Positions 33,453 to 50,507 of a stretch of 64,000 nucleotides of DNA are shown piece by piece; position 1 is the first letter of the stretch, and each line of letters begins with the position of its first letter. The position numbers and the translations under genes are program-made. Below the pieces are notes generated by a model. It made no database searches. It was given only the letters and a program-made list of their open reading frames with translations, and had not been told where the DNA came from. This DNA is from Phellopilus nigrolimitatus. Taxonomy: Eukaryota > Basidiomycota > Agaricomycetes > Hymenochaetales > Hymenochaetaceae. The stretch lies in NCBI GenBank assembly GCA_021029095.1, contig JAJOHG010000056.1, positions 124,001 through 188,000 on the forward strand. The letters are read 5' to 3'.

Positions 33453-36302
33453 TTAATTTTCCTCTGCCCACGCCGGAAGCCATAGCTCCCAGTCTTCCCA
33501 GTCGTCCAAATTGTTTTCCCCCGCGTGCTCGGCGTCGTAGGATTCGAATATATTCTCCTGTGCAGGAGGCGGTCGAGGGCGCCCGTGCTCAGGTCTGCCC
33601 TTGAGAGGGTGCGGGCTGAGAAGCCTATCTATGATGTGGATTGCCCCATTCAATGCTACTCCGTCGTGCAGTTTCACTGGCTGTCCGTTCAAGATCATTC
33701 TCGTGACGTGACCAATTCTTTGGCTATGTCTCGGAAAAGGGAGTCTGATCGGGAGCCTAACTACGAGCACGTTCAAAGTATGGTTCGCAAGCGCAGTGGG
33801 GAGCGTGTAGTTCGCAATAAATTCTGGCTTCGCATGAGGCGCATGTGTAGGTCGTTTAGGAAGATGAGGTCTTGCCCGACCATGCGGAGGAAAGGGATGC
33901 TTGGGAATACGAGGTGACGTTGGAGGGAATTGGGATAAATCATCTTGGCCATGAGGGTACTCCGGCGCAACTGGGAGATGCTCAGAACCGTCCGGCCTTA
34001 CTTCGCGAACTTCTTCTGCCTCCAAGGTCACGAAATCTTCATGAAGGTCTGAATCGGCCTGAGAAGACATACCGTGATGGCATTCGCGGCGGACGTCCTG
34101 GCGACCCAAAGTAAGAGGCGGTGTATGTCCGAAGCTCGTCGAGAATGATAAATATCCTTCTAGAATAGACGGTGATATTGGAGCATCGCCTTCGGAAGAA
34201 GGTGGAAGCGGAGGAACACGATCTCCGAATGGATAGGGATGGTTATGGCGGTGCGGCGGCGAGTGGGGAGCAGACCAATCACGACAACAATCAAAATGGG
34301 AGATACTTTGGTCGAAATGATTTTTGAAGGGAGGAGGCGATGACGGAGGTATGTAACCACCCTGATCACTGAAGAGGGCCGAAGTAGGGGTATAGCGATC
34401 TTCGTCGTCAGCCGTATGCGGGCTTGGTTCCGCCCATTGTTCATATAGTGGAAGAGGAGGCAGGCAAACTCTACAAGATGGATGACCAACCGATGGCGGC
34501 GGCCTTTGATCACCTTGGCGTTCGCGGTGACAATAATGATCATGAACAGGAGGAACACTAGCGTATTGCCTATGAAAGTCGAAAGGGTGCTTCAAAGACA
34601 TGATTCGGCCATGACAACAACCAAAGGGAAAAAGCGGCAGACAATGGCTGTCGGCGCGCGAATGATGCTGCGGAGCTGAAAAGTGATCATTCTTCTGCTG
34701 CTTCGTAAAGCATCCAGTCGCTGACGGGTTTGACTTCCTGCCAGAAACGCTTTGTAAATTACATCCATGATCAACCACCTCATGCTCTTCTGATGCGTCA
34801 AAGTCGGCATCGTCATGCAACGCAGCATTGTTGGTGCACTCCATGACACCAACTGGTTTCACAAAATCAGACTGAAATGCATCGGTGTCAAGTTCCGTCT
34901 GTAAGACAACATTCGATAATAAGTTGAGGACCCAGTCTGGAAGAAGCGTATTAGTGATGTCTGTTGGAAGAGTAAAAGCCCTAATCGTACCAGAGTGTAG
35001 TGTAACATTTGGCACAACATGATATTGAAGGATTTTCTTGAGAGCGCGCTTCCCGAAAGGCGAAAAGAGGAAAAGCTGCAATTTCTTGGGAAGTTTAGCA
35101 AATGCTTTATTGGAAGGTGCAAATATCGTGACAACGGGCGACCCCACGGTCGCAGGCAATTCAACAAATGAGCGATGAATCAGTTTGTAATCGACAACAT
35201 CTGTGAGGCCCGTTCGCTGAATCGCCGAACTCTGAAGAATTAAAGAAAGAATTTAGCTGTGCAAGGACAAACCAAACACAAATAAATACGAACCAAAGTA
35301 GAGAATTCGTGCTGAAGCAGGAAAAGCTTCTGAAAAACCGAGGACGGGATGATCAAAGGGCGGTCGACAACATGAATGAGGCCTTCATCAATTGATTCAG
35401 ACAAGCAAAGAAAGTGTCATCAAGCATAAAGTTCACCATTCGTTGCCTTGATGTCAGGCACAATCACGTCTGAATATGAGTTGATGCGGACAAAAGGGAG
35501 CGCCGAGCCAACACGCAGACGAAGCGGTCCATCATTCAGAGCACCAAAAACACGCGACAGCTTCGTCGCATACGTCGTGTTTTTCTTCAAAGCTGCGACG
35601 TCGAGGCTGTCTGGAAGGATGTGGTACGACAGAACTGCAGTCACGATCTTCTTGATGACTTCCTTCTGCGGACGCGACTGCGCGTCCATGTCAGCGGTGT
35701 CAAAAGATTCGACGTGAGTGACAAGTTCCGTAAGAGATACATCTGTTCCTGCAAAGTCAAGAGTCTCTTTGCGAGAAGGTTGCTTATGGGTAAGCGGTTT
35801 GGGAATAGCTTGGTTAGGGAGAGCAAAGAATGTGAGACTAAGAGATTTGTTCAAGCCGGGATGAATATGACGATATATAGATACATCAACGTACGTGATA
35901 GACGAATCGTTCAGAACTGAAATGATCTCGTCGCTGATATTGACGACCTTGAGCAAACGAGAGAAGCTAGTAGAGTGAATCAGATACTGGCAAAATCTTT
36001 CACAGTAGTTATGTAAGGACATACGCAGAGTTTTCGCTGAGGGCAGAGTAGATTGTGCCATTCGGTTTCTTCGGAGGACGGGCAGAAGGGAAATGGTGAG
36101 GATGAACAGCATTGTTTTCTTGCCAATACTTGTTTCCTCCACTTGCGCCGACAATTGGAGGAGCAGCGGCATGCGCAGGATCGGCGTCCCAGTGGACCGT
36201 ATATGCATCTTTGTCTCCCTGAGCGTAGAAGGCAGGCTGGTCATGCAAAGCAAAGACGGCAAGTACGCCTGCGAAGGTAGCTACGACAAGACAAAGCAGC
36301 AT
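33453..36302 (-). CDS. Secreted FAS1 (fasciclin) protein with a His/Pro-rich insert in its second FAS1 domain
   Basis: Extracellular or cell-surface adhesion-type protein. The chosen ATG at 36302 starts a signal peptide (LLCLVVATFAGVLAVFAL). FAS1 domain one covers about 36,010-35,420, with SALSENSA-FSRLLKVVNISDEI, FFALPNQAIPKPL, SYHILPDSLDVAAL and VRINSYSDVIVPDIKATNGE. Domain two starts near 35,400 (HVVDRPLII) and has VTIFAPSNKAFAKLPKKL and ALKKILQYHVVPNVTLHSGT. About 340 residues rich in His, Pro and Ser then intervene (about 34,850-33,830), one of them a Cys-containing stretch. After this the domain is completed by ANYTLPTALANHTLNVLVV and LNGQPVKLHDGVALNGAIHIIDRLLSP. An acidic tail ends WLPAWAEEN, stop 33453-33455. 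The insert keeps the frame for over 1 kb without a stop, so it is probably real protein. Confidence 0.78.
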
Positions 36303-36571
36303 GATGAAGACGCTATCCACAGCTTGAGGCAGACGTGGTCGGGGAACTTAATGCTGCGTGCATCATGCAAGGCTTGTTGTATCATATAAGTGTACGCGCT
36401 GATGGATGAATGCATGGTGCTGCGCAAATTGGAGTACAGTTGCTCAAAGCGGTACCCGCAGTTGTATCGGCGGCCATTCCTTATCGCACTTGGCAATCGC
36501 ATTAAAAATAAAAGCAAATCCCTTCGTGCCAGTACGGTTCACTTTGCACTATCGCCAACCAACGCCGCCTA
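36303..36571. other. FAS1-gene promoter and PDK 3' region
   Basis: No coding signal. Both neighbours are on the minus strand. Confidence 0.35.
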
Positions 36572-38144
36572 TTAAACTTCTAGCTCACCAGCTTCATCCA
36601 AACATCGCAGTTTGAGGAACCCATCCGTACCTGCAGGAAAATCAGCGTTTTGATATATTATACAGTTTGAAGCACTCGCCCCAACCATCTAGGGCGTACA
36701 AGTCGAGTGATCCATCAAAGTATCTGTAAAAAAATGTTACAGAAGATAAGCTCGTGCAGATATTGCCCAGTATTTGGTCTTACTTGGCATAAAGTCTGCT
36801 CATCGGAAGCCCATAGCCCAAACCAGCCAGCGTTCCCACACCTGTTTGAACGCCCCTTCCTGTAATCTCTCCAAACAGATTGGTTTCGCCAGCTTCTCCA
36901 TCGACGCTTTCACCAATTGCTGCGCTCCCCCCAACTTGTTGAGCTGCGTACGGCCCGCCGCCTGTCTCATCTTCCTGATGCAGCCCGTTTCCAGCAGTGG
37001 AAAATGCGTAAGAAAAGATGCGAGACAAGCTTGCAGGAGGGACGCCCCCTCCTTCATCTCGGATTCGAATGGATAAATACGATGGACAGTCGACCCTCGA
37101 GGTACGTAGAGGAGGCGAAATGGTGACGAGCACCGGCGGCATTTCATTTTGGGATGGAGACATTCCATGCGTTTGCCAGTGCCTTTCAACTGTTGCGCGG
37201 AACGCGTTTTTCAGGAGCTCAGTGAGAATGTACTGAAGGTGAATTGGCACATAACTGCACCCAGAATTAGATGTCAAGAGATCGAAGACGTAGTAATAAA
37301 TCTAAACACGTACGCGAAAACTGCTTCAACTTCTCCATCAATGATAGTGTTTGGATGAGCACCCAACGTAGCCTCGCACATCTCGCCAACGAGCAGGCTG
37401 CATGCTTTGATCATTTCTGAGGGAGAGCACGCCATATTGACTACTCCATCGTGATTGCCATAGGGAGGCGAATTTGCCAATGCCCAGGATAATGCGATGT
37501 GTTGCTCGGCGATCAAACGAACAGCTATCCTGTTACGAATGGTCGAGTCCAAGAAGTCGCCAATTGCGCCCTGAGACATATAACGACTGCATTCCTGGAA
37601 ACTGGGTATTGACTACATTGAGAAGTGTTCACGACGTGGAGTCATCAGATAAAGGCTACCCTTTGGCTATGGTCGGGATATCATTTGCGTGGCTTTGGAC
37701 AAGGTATTCCAACTTTGCAGCAAATTCGCCGTTTTCCTGGAGAGTCCTGACTTCAGGATACGTCGCCAGCCACTCAAAAGTTTTCCGGTGCGCATCTACC
37801 ATGCGAGCAACATAGGGGTTTGTTCCAACAATGAACGGGAGTTGCTCAAGCGCGCGGATCCGTCTTGCCAGTCGCCGCGGAAGTTCGGACAACACGTACG
37901 ACGCAGATGAGAGGAGCGAGACCGGAGTGAGCGGTCGTCCAAAAGAAAGGAGTTTTGAGAGTGTCAACGGCCGTGGTGGCTGGGAGAGAAAGTCGGACAG
38001 GAGAGCGGTGACTTCAGGAGACGCAGGCTTGAGGAAGCGCGCTCGTATTGTCGAGTAAAACGCGCAGTGAACGATGCCCGTGCGACTGTGCGTCGAGCCA
38101 TATACGCAACGATGCACGTTAACTGCATTGGCGCTGGTGCGCAT
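36572..38144 (-). CDS. Mitochondrial pyruvate/branched-chain 2-oxoacid dehydrogenase kinase (PDK/BCKDK family)
   Basis: Phosphorylates and switches off the E1 subunit of a mitochondrial 2-oxoacid dehydrogenase complex. The N-terminus is basic, as in a mitochondrial presequence (VNVHRCVYGSTHSRTG). Helical domain: LLSDFLSQPPRPLTLSKLLSFGRP and RIRALEQLPFIVGTNPYVARMVDAHRKTFEWL. GHKL ATPase domain: N-box ILTELLKNAFRATVE near 37,230, G1 box IRIRDEGGGVPPASL and G2 box GLGYGLPMSRLYA near 36,800. The last exons give YFDGSLDLYALDGWGTDGFLKL and end GELEV; the stop is at 36572-36574. The last intron (about 36,610-36,660) appears to begin GCGAGT, a GC-AG intron. A 40-residue insert between the G1 and G2 boxes is longer than in animal PDKs. 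Which complex it controls cannot be told. Confidence 0.85.
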
Positions 38145-38803
38145 GTTCAGAGCTGATTGAAAGAAATGAGCACTTGAAGCCAGTGAAATTAGCAAGTGGG
38201 AGGTGTCGGACTGTATCGTCTCACATAGCGCGCAGGTGCAACGAACATAAGTCGGGGTTATATACTCGTAACTTACATGGCCAAAGAAGACATACAATCA
38301 CAATGCAATCTTCCGCCGCCTTCGTTGTGATTTTTCCCATCGTACACTCTCTCCTTCCTTCTCCACTGATAATAGATATGATGATGTAGGTTTGATGTAG
38401 TATCACTAAAGCCGTTGAATGGCACAATTTGATTTGTGATACGAGAAATACAGTACCGAGAAATACAGTGCCAAGAAAGGCACGGTTTTACACAATCTTG
38501 CTCGATGCATTCAATGTTGTGTAGCGAATGTCATCCCACTTGTTGATTCTCACTGGGTCTCAGGGATCAAGACGGGAGGAAGGAAGGGAGTTTCCGACAC
38601 TGGTGGCTCGGTCTCAACGAGCAGCGGTTACCTTGCTCGCTTCTCAATGAGTCAATCTCAACATACTACATGCATGCAGTTACATATTAGTATGCACATG
38701 TACTTATACAATAAGAAACCCTTAAATCAGTCATGACAAAGTCTTGTAGAGTTACAAATGAACGGAAAAGTATGTATAAACACCACCATTACATGAAGCT
38801 AGT
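38145..38803. other. Intergenic, PDK promoter and RPT1 3' region
   Basis: About 660 bases with no coding signal. GAGAAATACAGT occurs twice near 38,443-38,470 as a short direct repeat. Confidence 0.35.
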
Positions 38804-40785
<1,982 letters not shown>

Positions 40786-40987
40786 GTTGAAGAGGCGGTT
40801 GATGAGAGGAGGACGAAGAGGAAGAGGACGAAGAGGATGGTCGTGTAAGAGGCCGCGTCAGTCACGCTGATCTCATGTACATGTAAGACATTGTAAGTAC
40901 AGATCTCCCTTAGGAAACTCTCCGGCTCAGTATCCCGTCCAGACCGTCCAGCTCTATTTCCCTTCCTCTCCTTGCACCACCCTCATC
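40786..40987. promoter_or_regulatory. Divergent promoter RPT1 / VMA1
   Basis: The two start codons face away from each other with 202 bases between them. The 3' half, before the VMA1 ATG, is CT-rich. No PACE-type proteasome element could be identified with certainty. Confidence 0.5.
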
Positions 40988-43421
<2,434 letters not shown>

Positions 43422-43777
43422 AATGCACGAGGGATGTTGGATTGCAAATAAATAAAGTAACAATTATACTCGCATTGACATAAAATAAATATAAAAACAA
43501 CAAAAAGTTGAGTGTGCACTAAGCGATTGTACAAACAACAGACGCGCGTGTCACTCAGCCAGACACTCAACTGTCCACCGTCTGTGCTCGACCCTCGTCG
43601 TCATCTCGTTATTCAACTTCATCGAGTCGTGCCCGTACTCGTGCTCGGACGGCGTGCGCGTTCTTCTCGTTTTTCATTCTCCCATTTCTCTCAGTAAAGC
43701 GTCGCGGTTATCGCTCGTAACGCTGTCCGCTCTTTCTCTTTACCCTTTCGCGTCCCTCATCCAGCTCCATCTACTGC
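43422..43777. other. VMA1 3' region and DYRK-gene leader
   Basis: No coding signal; the second half is CT-rich and probably 5' UTR or promoter of the DYRK gene. Confidence 0.35.
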
Positions 43778-46700
43778 ATGTCTGTGTCGGCTTCATCACC
43801 AAGTGGCCAAGATGGAAGTAAGAAATCAGATGCATCGCCGAACCCTGGGCTCATTCGGCCTGACCTGCTTGACGCGGGGATGACTTGCGCAGACGCGCCT
43901 GCCGCTGCTTCGCAGGTAAGTTGGACACCCAGTCTTCCCTTGCAGGTCTATCAGTTTGATAGGCCTCAATAACCTCGTCTTCATGTAACGTTACTACTCG
44001 CTCAGCGTTTTGAGCCAATTTGTCTTCAATAATATAACTAATTCTGTTCTTGTCTTTGCAGGCACGCCGTTTGCCTTCACTGCAGATTCCACCCAGGAAG
44101 GAATTACCCTTCGAATGTGATTCCGACTTTCCACGTTCGACGTCTGCGACATCCTCCCTTGACCCATACTATTTTTCTGTTCCGTCTCGAAATGATTCCC
44201 CAGTACCTCCGCTTCCCGATGGCAATGGCGAACCAGAATTGCGTTTGTTTCGCGATCCAGTCACCCCGGCTAGAGATCCTGCTTCTATCGATAGGAATGG
44301 TCTGTTTGGCGTTGGGGAGCTGCTTACTCCTCGTTGGCCAAATGCCTTCCCCCCTTTCAGAAATGAGGACGACTTGACGTTAGCATTGGCGGGAGACAGT
44401 GAAGATGGAAAGCCATTAGCTGAGGATGTGAAAGATGCGTCTGATGACGATGACCGCGATAGTCCTTGGACAATTGAAGCGGTGGACGGTGAGCCAGAAC
44501 AGTTCGAAGTGGGTTTCCTTTTCTTGAGCGATTGCCTTGTATCTGACATTCGATACCAGGATACTATGGATGATGCGAGCGAAAGGGAGTGGAAGACTCG
44601 TACACATCGTTCTATGGCGGATGAAAGCGGGGGAGAGGAGATTTTATATCCCCGCAAGACTCTTTTAATTGAAATTTCCAAGGAGGCACTACCTGTACTC
44701 CCCGGTCATGAAGGCAGCAGGGCTGTTCGGGAGAGTCCGTCACCGTCTGTTCCTACATCCCCGCCGTCATCTTTCCTTTCGCCTACCCGCAAGGCGAAAA
44801 AGCGCAGTTCTGATGAATTCGCTTTTGATCAGTCTGGGTTCCTTATTCCCAAGGTATCAGCGAACGATGCGAACTCGTCTCTTCAAAATCATGCAAAAGA
44901 TGAGAAACAAGCTTTGCGAAAGCATCATTCTCTGGCGTTGAGTTCGACAACTGCTGCTGCCCTTCCCCGCGAGAAAAAGCGTGGAGGAAGCGTGCGAATG
45001 TCCATAGGTTCAGTGACGAAGTCAGGTTTGACTCAACCTCGTTCTAGCAAGCACGCCCGTCAGCAAAGTGCAGGCTCCACTTCATCTACTCCGGGAGATC
45101 TCGGTCGCCGTGGGCCAGAAACGAACAGCATATCCTCATCCCCTTCGGCAGCGTCTAGTCAGCCAAGGCGTGTAGCTGGCCCGTCGGTGAGATTGAGTTC
45201 TGAGAAGCTTTCACTCATGAGAGAGAAAGAACTGCATTCTTCGCCTAGTGTTGCACATTCTCTTCTGCGGGGAACTCAAGAGGGCTGGTCAGCACTAGAT
45301 GACGACGCGACCGCAGAGGCATTGCGGAAGCTGGATGGGATTTCGGGGAAAGGTGCCCGAACGAGAGGTAGTGTCGGTCCTGCAAGTCGCTCAAGCAACC
45401 ATTCGCGACCAGGCACTCCTGGTGCTTCGCGAGGTCATCGCTCGGAAGGGGCTGAGGGATCTGACAGACTGAGCCGGCGCATAAGCAGCACAGGGACGCA
45501 TGGGCGGGTGAAGGATAGGACCCGACCTGATTCAACTGTGATCTCGGACAAAGAGATCCGTGTATACGGTCTAGATCAATCTAGTCAGCCGGACACTGGT
45601 AGCAAGAGCCTTACGACAGTTGAGGGATCGCCCCTTATCAAATCAAGCGATGGGCAGCTGGCTGCGACTATTACGCTAGAAAGTGATTCGAAAAAACCTG
45701 GCTCGAGCGCACGGCTGAGTTTCACTGCTAAGCGTAACTCAGCTTCTTCAACTAATTACACAGGCACTCCAACTTCGAGTTCGAGGGATTCGGCCATTTT
45801 GTCGGCGACGAGTGTCACTTCTGCATCTGTGACTTCAAGCCGGTTTTCCTTGGTGAAGGCAAGACGCAATAGTGCAGGAAGTGATATCTCTAGTGTTCAT
45901 TCTGGCGAGGCAACATCCCAGCGAGATCGTGTCGCGTCTTTGTTAACAGGTGAAGTTACAGACGGCGATCCAGTTCCTCCTGTTCCCCCTCTTCCAAAGG
46001 ATTTGTCATCGTACAGAACACCACCTCAATCTTCTGCGAGTCTTGTTTTTCCGGCTTCAGATTCTACCCCCGACAATGGGAAGGAGGTCGATAGGGAGGC
46101 TTCTGACCGGGCCGCGTCTCTCGAAGCTCCTCGCATAGATCACTCGTTGGGTTTTCCAACATTATCGAATAATCAAGGACATGAAATGCCGGATAAGTCT
46201 GTTGCACCAACGATTTTGAAGACTCCGTCGAAAAAATGGAGTTTTACAAATCCTCTAAACCTTCGACGATCAGCTTCTCCTAATCGCCGCGACTCATCTG
46301 TTCTGAAGTCATCTTCTGGTTTGGCTCCCCATTCCGCAATGTCTAAAAAACAGGGTCATTCGTCGTCATCGAAGGATTCACCTCTTCTGCCCACCATCTC
46401 CCCTAAATCATCGGTTGAAGCTTGGCAATCCATTCAAAGAGGAGCAATGGCTTCAGAAACGTCCTTGGCATCTTTGTCTTCCCTCAGCTCCTTGCCGGCA
46501 CCGTCTCCATCAATATCTCCATCACAGCCATTCGGAGGCATGCCCACTACTCGAAGCCACGAGCGTGACATGCCGAGTAGAGCAGGTACAACGTCAAGCG
46601 TCAGCACAAATCATGCCTTCTTAGAAATTCGGCCTGGTCAAAAGAGTCCATCACCAAGTGCGCCTCGGGAATCAAACAACAAGCGATTAACTCCCTCGTC

Positions 46701-49700
46701 AATTCCATTCTTTCGCCGGTCGTCCTCTCAGTCGATGCAGATTCCACCCTCTTCAGCGACGACAGCAATGTCTATGTCGCCGACGTTTTCATCAGCTCCC
46801 AATATTCAGCATACCCCGGGACCGAGGACGGACATATCACCTCCAAAGGATTCACTTGTCATGTCCCCATCCACGCCAGGCTCATCTCAAAGAAAATCAT
46901 CGATGCTTTCCTTGGGACTTCCGTCGTTACTAAAGGGCTCTAGTTCGAGAAAAAGTCTGCAAGTTGAGAAGGGTGGAGCGAACGGAAAGAAGCACAAAGA
47001 ATCGGATAACGAGAGCACAAAAAATAAAAAGGACGATAAAGATCGCAGCGAAAGCCGGATTTCTGTGCTCATGGGCAGGAAGAGAGGGAAGGTATGCAGT
47101 TTTTGTGGCTTTCGTTGATCTTTCTGATAATTACCTTTTTTAAGACCCTTTCGTCCACAGACCAGAAGAAGATCAAGCCTATCGCTTTGCCGCCGATGCA
47201 GATTGCTGCCATCCCTCCAGCAACTGCTGAGCGCCTTGCTCAAGTCGGATCCACCGTATCTTCATCCTCATCGTCCCCTTCTCGTAACCCGACCTCTGCA
47301 TCTTCGCGGGCGACGTCCCAAACTATTAGCTCAATGCAGAAGCAATCAGATGCCTCTCTTCGTAGTAGTCGCCAGCAATTACCGACTATTGCTGGATCCC
47401 CTTCAGTCGGTGTTCATGGTATAAACAGTCACAGAAGCCAGTCTAGGGAACAGAAAGAGCATCATGCATCTGCGTATGCCTCAGCTATTTCTAGCGTCAC
47501 GAAGGAAACTCCGACCAGAATTCCGCGAATAGCTAGTCGATCGTCCACCGTCACTTCGCCTCAACTAAAAGGTTCTTCTTCACTCCTCGCGTCGCGGAGA
47601 ACAAGCTTGAACCTTGGAACTTTAGGGCCCCAGTCTGAATCGAGCGTCGTAGGTGGAGATGAATCCATGAACGAGTTTGGGGTGCTAGATTATATGGAGG
47701 AGACTATTTCGAAGTCACAGAATCCTTCAACTACTTATCGTCAATCGTTCAGATCATCGCCGTCAAGTAGCACCAAAGATGTCCGTCAACCCTTGGGCCT
47801 TTCTGCCGCAATTTCGTCATCTGGCGGTATCCCTCGGAAAGTTGCTCATGACCCTGTTTCGGCCAAGGGTCTCCGAAAGTTGTCAACCGGATCTGTCGCC
47901 TCCATGGCATCAGCTGCAGGTCTCGATCAGAATCATGTGCCGACACTGTCTCCGTCGAAGGGTTCTCCGTCGAAGGGATTGAATAAGCTCTTAAGTCCGA
48001 AGATGACTTTACCTGGCTCGCGACTCTCAAGTTCCTCTACAGCACCCAATATATTCCATCATCAGACCAGTGGGTCTCCTACATCCAGATGCCAACCCTT
48101 GTCTACTCCTTCTCCTATTCCAAGTTCTGTTGATGAGGATGAATTACTTGGAGATGAAGAGATGATGCAGTACATCAGGCGAACTCAGGCTCGGAAGCTA
48201 GCTCACGGTGCGAAGAAGGAAGAATTAGATGAACTGCTGAAATTCCCGGAACCTCTCCCGCCCGGTCGTCCGAGTTCTCCAGCGAGTAAGACAAGCGTCC
48301 TTTTGATAAATGAACGCATAACGATCTAATATTTGTCTCCGTTTCAAGCTATATTAAGCAACGAGCGATCTCCTCATCTGTCAGATTACGAACGCAAGGA
48401 AATACTCGACTATCCGTTCGTATACTACTTTGGCAACAAGAATGACAAAAAGCCGGCCTCGCGTGATGTGTCGACAAATAATTATGGCTATGACGATGAT
48501 CGGGGCGACTATCAAGTGATCAACCACGACCATTTGGCGTACCGATACGAAATCATCGATACTCTTGGGAAAGGTTCGTTTGGACAGGTCCTTCATTGCA
48601 GAGACCATTGTTCCGGAGAGTCGGTGGCAATCAAGATTATTCGTAATAAGAAGCGTTTCCATCATCAAGCTTTGGTCGAGATAAAAATTCTTGAGAATCT
48701 GCGGAAATGGGTATGAAGCAATAATTACTTCACGCAGCCGGTTTTGCTCATGTGCTTTCATCCAGGACCCGGAGGAGAAGCACTTTGTCATCAAGATGAC
48801 AGAGCATTTCTACTTCAGAAATCACCTCTGCATTGCCATGGAACTGTTAAGTATAAACCTTTATGAGCTTATCAAAGCGAACGGCTTTGCTGGCTTCTCG
48901 ACTACTCTCATTCGTCGGTTCACCAGTCAAATGCTTCTTTCTCTGTCTCTAATGAGACACCATCGTATCGTTCATTGCGATCTTAAACCCGAGGTAATCT
49001 CATCGTCTGTTCAGTTGCATGTTTATTGATTTTCTCTAGAACGTTCTTCTTCGTCACCCAGCAAAAAGTGGAATAAAGGTCATCGATTTTGGAAGCAGTT
49101 GTTTGGAGCACGAGAAAGGTTCGGTTTTTAAGAAATCAACTCTTACTGCATACTCTGAATCACCACTTCAAAAAAAAAGTTTATACTTATATCCAGAGTC
49201 GTTTCTACCGCTCGCCAGAGGTTATACTTGGACTGAACTATAACATGGCGATAGATATGTGGAGCCTTGGATGCATTCTAGCGGAGCTCTACACAGGATA
49301 TCCGATTTTCCCAGGCGAAAATGAACAGGAACAGCTGTCCTGTATCATGGAGGTCCTCGGTGTGCCAGACAAGGATCTCGTGAATCGGAGTAGCAGGAAA
49401 AGGCTCTTTTTTGGTAAGTATTTGCTTGTAGTTAAATCACTTCGACTTACATCTCCTACAGACTCGACTGGTGCTCCTAGACCGGTGGTCAACTCAAAGG
49501 GACGGCGACGAAGGGCAGGCACGAAAACCTTGGCGCAAGTTTTGCGATGTGACGATGAACTCTTCGTTGACTTCGTCTCAAAATGCTTAGCCTGGGATCC
49601 GGAAAGACGCATCAAGCCCCAATCTGCCATGCGCCATCCGTTTGTTACAGCTGGGCGAAGGGCAAAGATAGTCAATAACACCACGCCTAGCTCCTCTCGT

Positions 49701-50013
49701 GGCCATCTTTCCTCTTCTAGTCTGCTCAATGTTGGTCGGAATAAGCCAACTGAAACTCCGAAGAAGTCTCAAATAGGCGCCCCAACTCCACTGGCTGCTC
49801 GAAGTGCTCGAGCTCCAACAACTCAGATACCCTCTACGCCTATAGGTTCGCTGGCGCACCCTGCACAAGGTTCTTCGAAGAGTTTCAGAACTTCTCAAGC
49901 TCCATATCACTCGAGTCGGTCGATGAACGGTTTTGCTGTGAGTCTTTTTTCTCTCCAACACCATAAACAATATGGTATTCATTTTCTTTTGTCAGATCGC
50001 TACTGCAAAGTAG
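43778..50013 (+). CDS. DYRK-family protein kinase (Pom1-like) with very long disordered N-terminus
   Basis: Dual-specificity Tyr-regulated kinase of the class that includes Pom1, which acts in cell polarity and size control. The first exon begins MSVSASSPSGQDGSKKSD. About 1,450 residues of Ser/Pro-rich low-complexity sequence follow (44,060-48,290), including HPRPS-type basic patches. A DH-box-like segment, YERKEILDYPFVYYFGNKND, lies at 48,380-48,440. The kinase domain starts YRYEIIDTLGKGSFGQVLHC, with lysine in VAIKII, catalytic loop HCDLKPENVLL, metal site KVIDFGSSCLE and activation loop YTYIQSRFYRSPEVILG. The first YxY is the autophosphorylation site of DYRKs. The tail is Ser/Thr-rich. The ORF running on past 49,940 includes an intron; joining at its acceptor gives the end FAIATAK with the stop at 50011-50013. 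Confidence 0.85.
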
Positions 50014-50507
50014 AGAATTGTTTCAAGGAAGGTTTCGTTAATGAGATTTTGGCTGCATGTTTTCGCTTTAGGTCTGCGGAGTTAGCATTTTTTATGTCGC
50101 CGTATTCGCATACCATTTACTTGCACGCATTTTGCAATCTGCAACTACATCTTTTGTCATGTTTCGTTCTTGTGGTTTATGGTTGATATCAGACTTGCAT
50201 GGACTAGACGTCAGTACTTTAGCTAATCGGCTCTTGTCGATTCGTCAGGTTCTCAAATACTTGACACGGATGTGACTGTTCAGTCGGCACTCAGACGGCT
50301 GCACGAGTAACGTGGCAGCATCGTGCGCCGGCACACTTCTCTAACCCACCTGTAGTATACCTAACACTCATTGTATAAGTCATATTCAAAAGATAATTGT
50401 GCAATAAAAGAGCAAAATTCAATTTGTCCAACGGAGGTGTAGAATACTATAGGTATACAGAGAAAAAGAAAGAAAAGTAGAAAGCTGGCTCACGGCAAGG
50501 AACCCAT
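50014..50507. other. Intergenic
   Basis: AT-rich, no coding signal. The sequence GGTCACGTGATA at 50,512, a CACGTG box, sits at the candidate start of the next gene. Confidence 0.35.
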
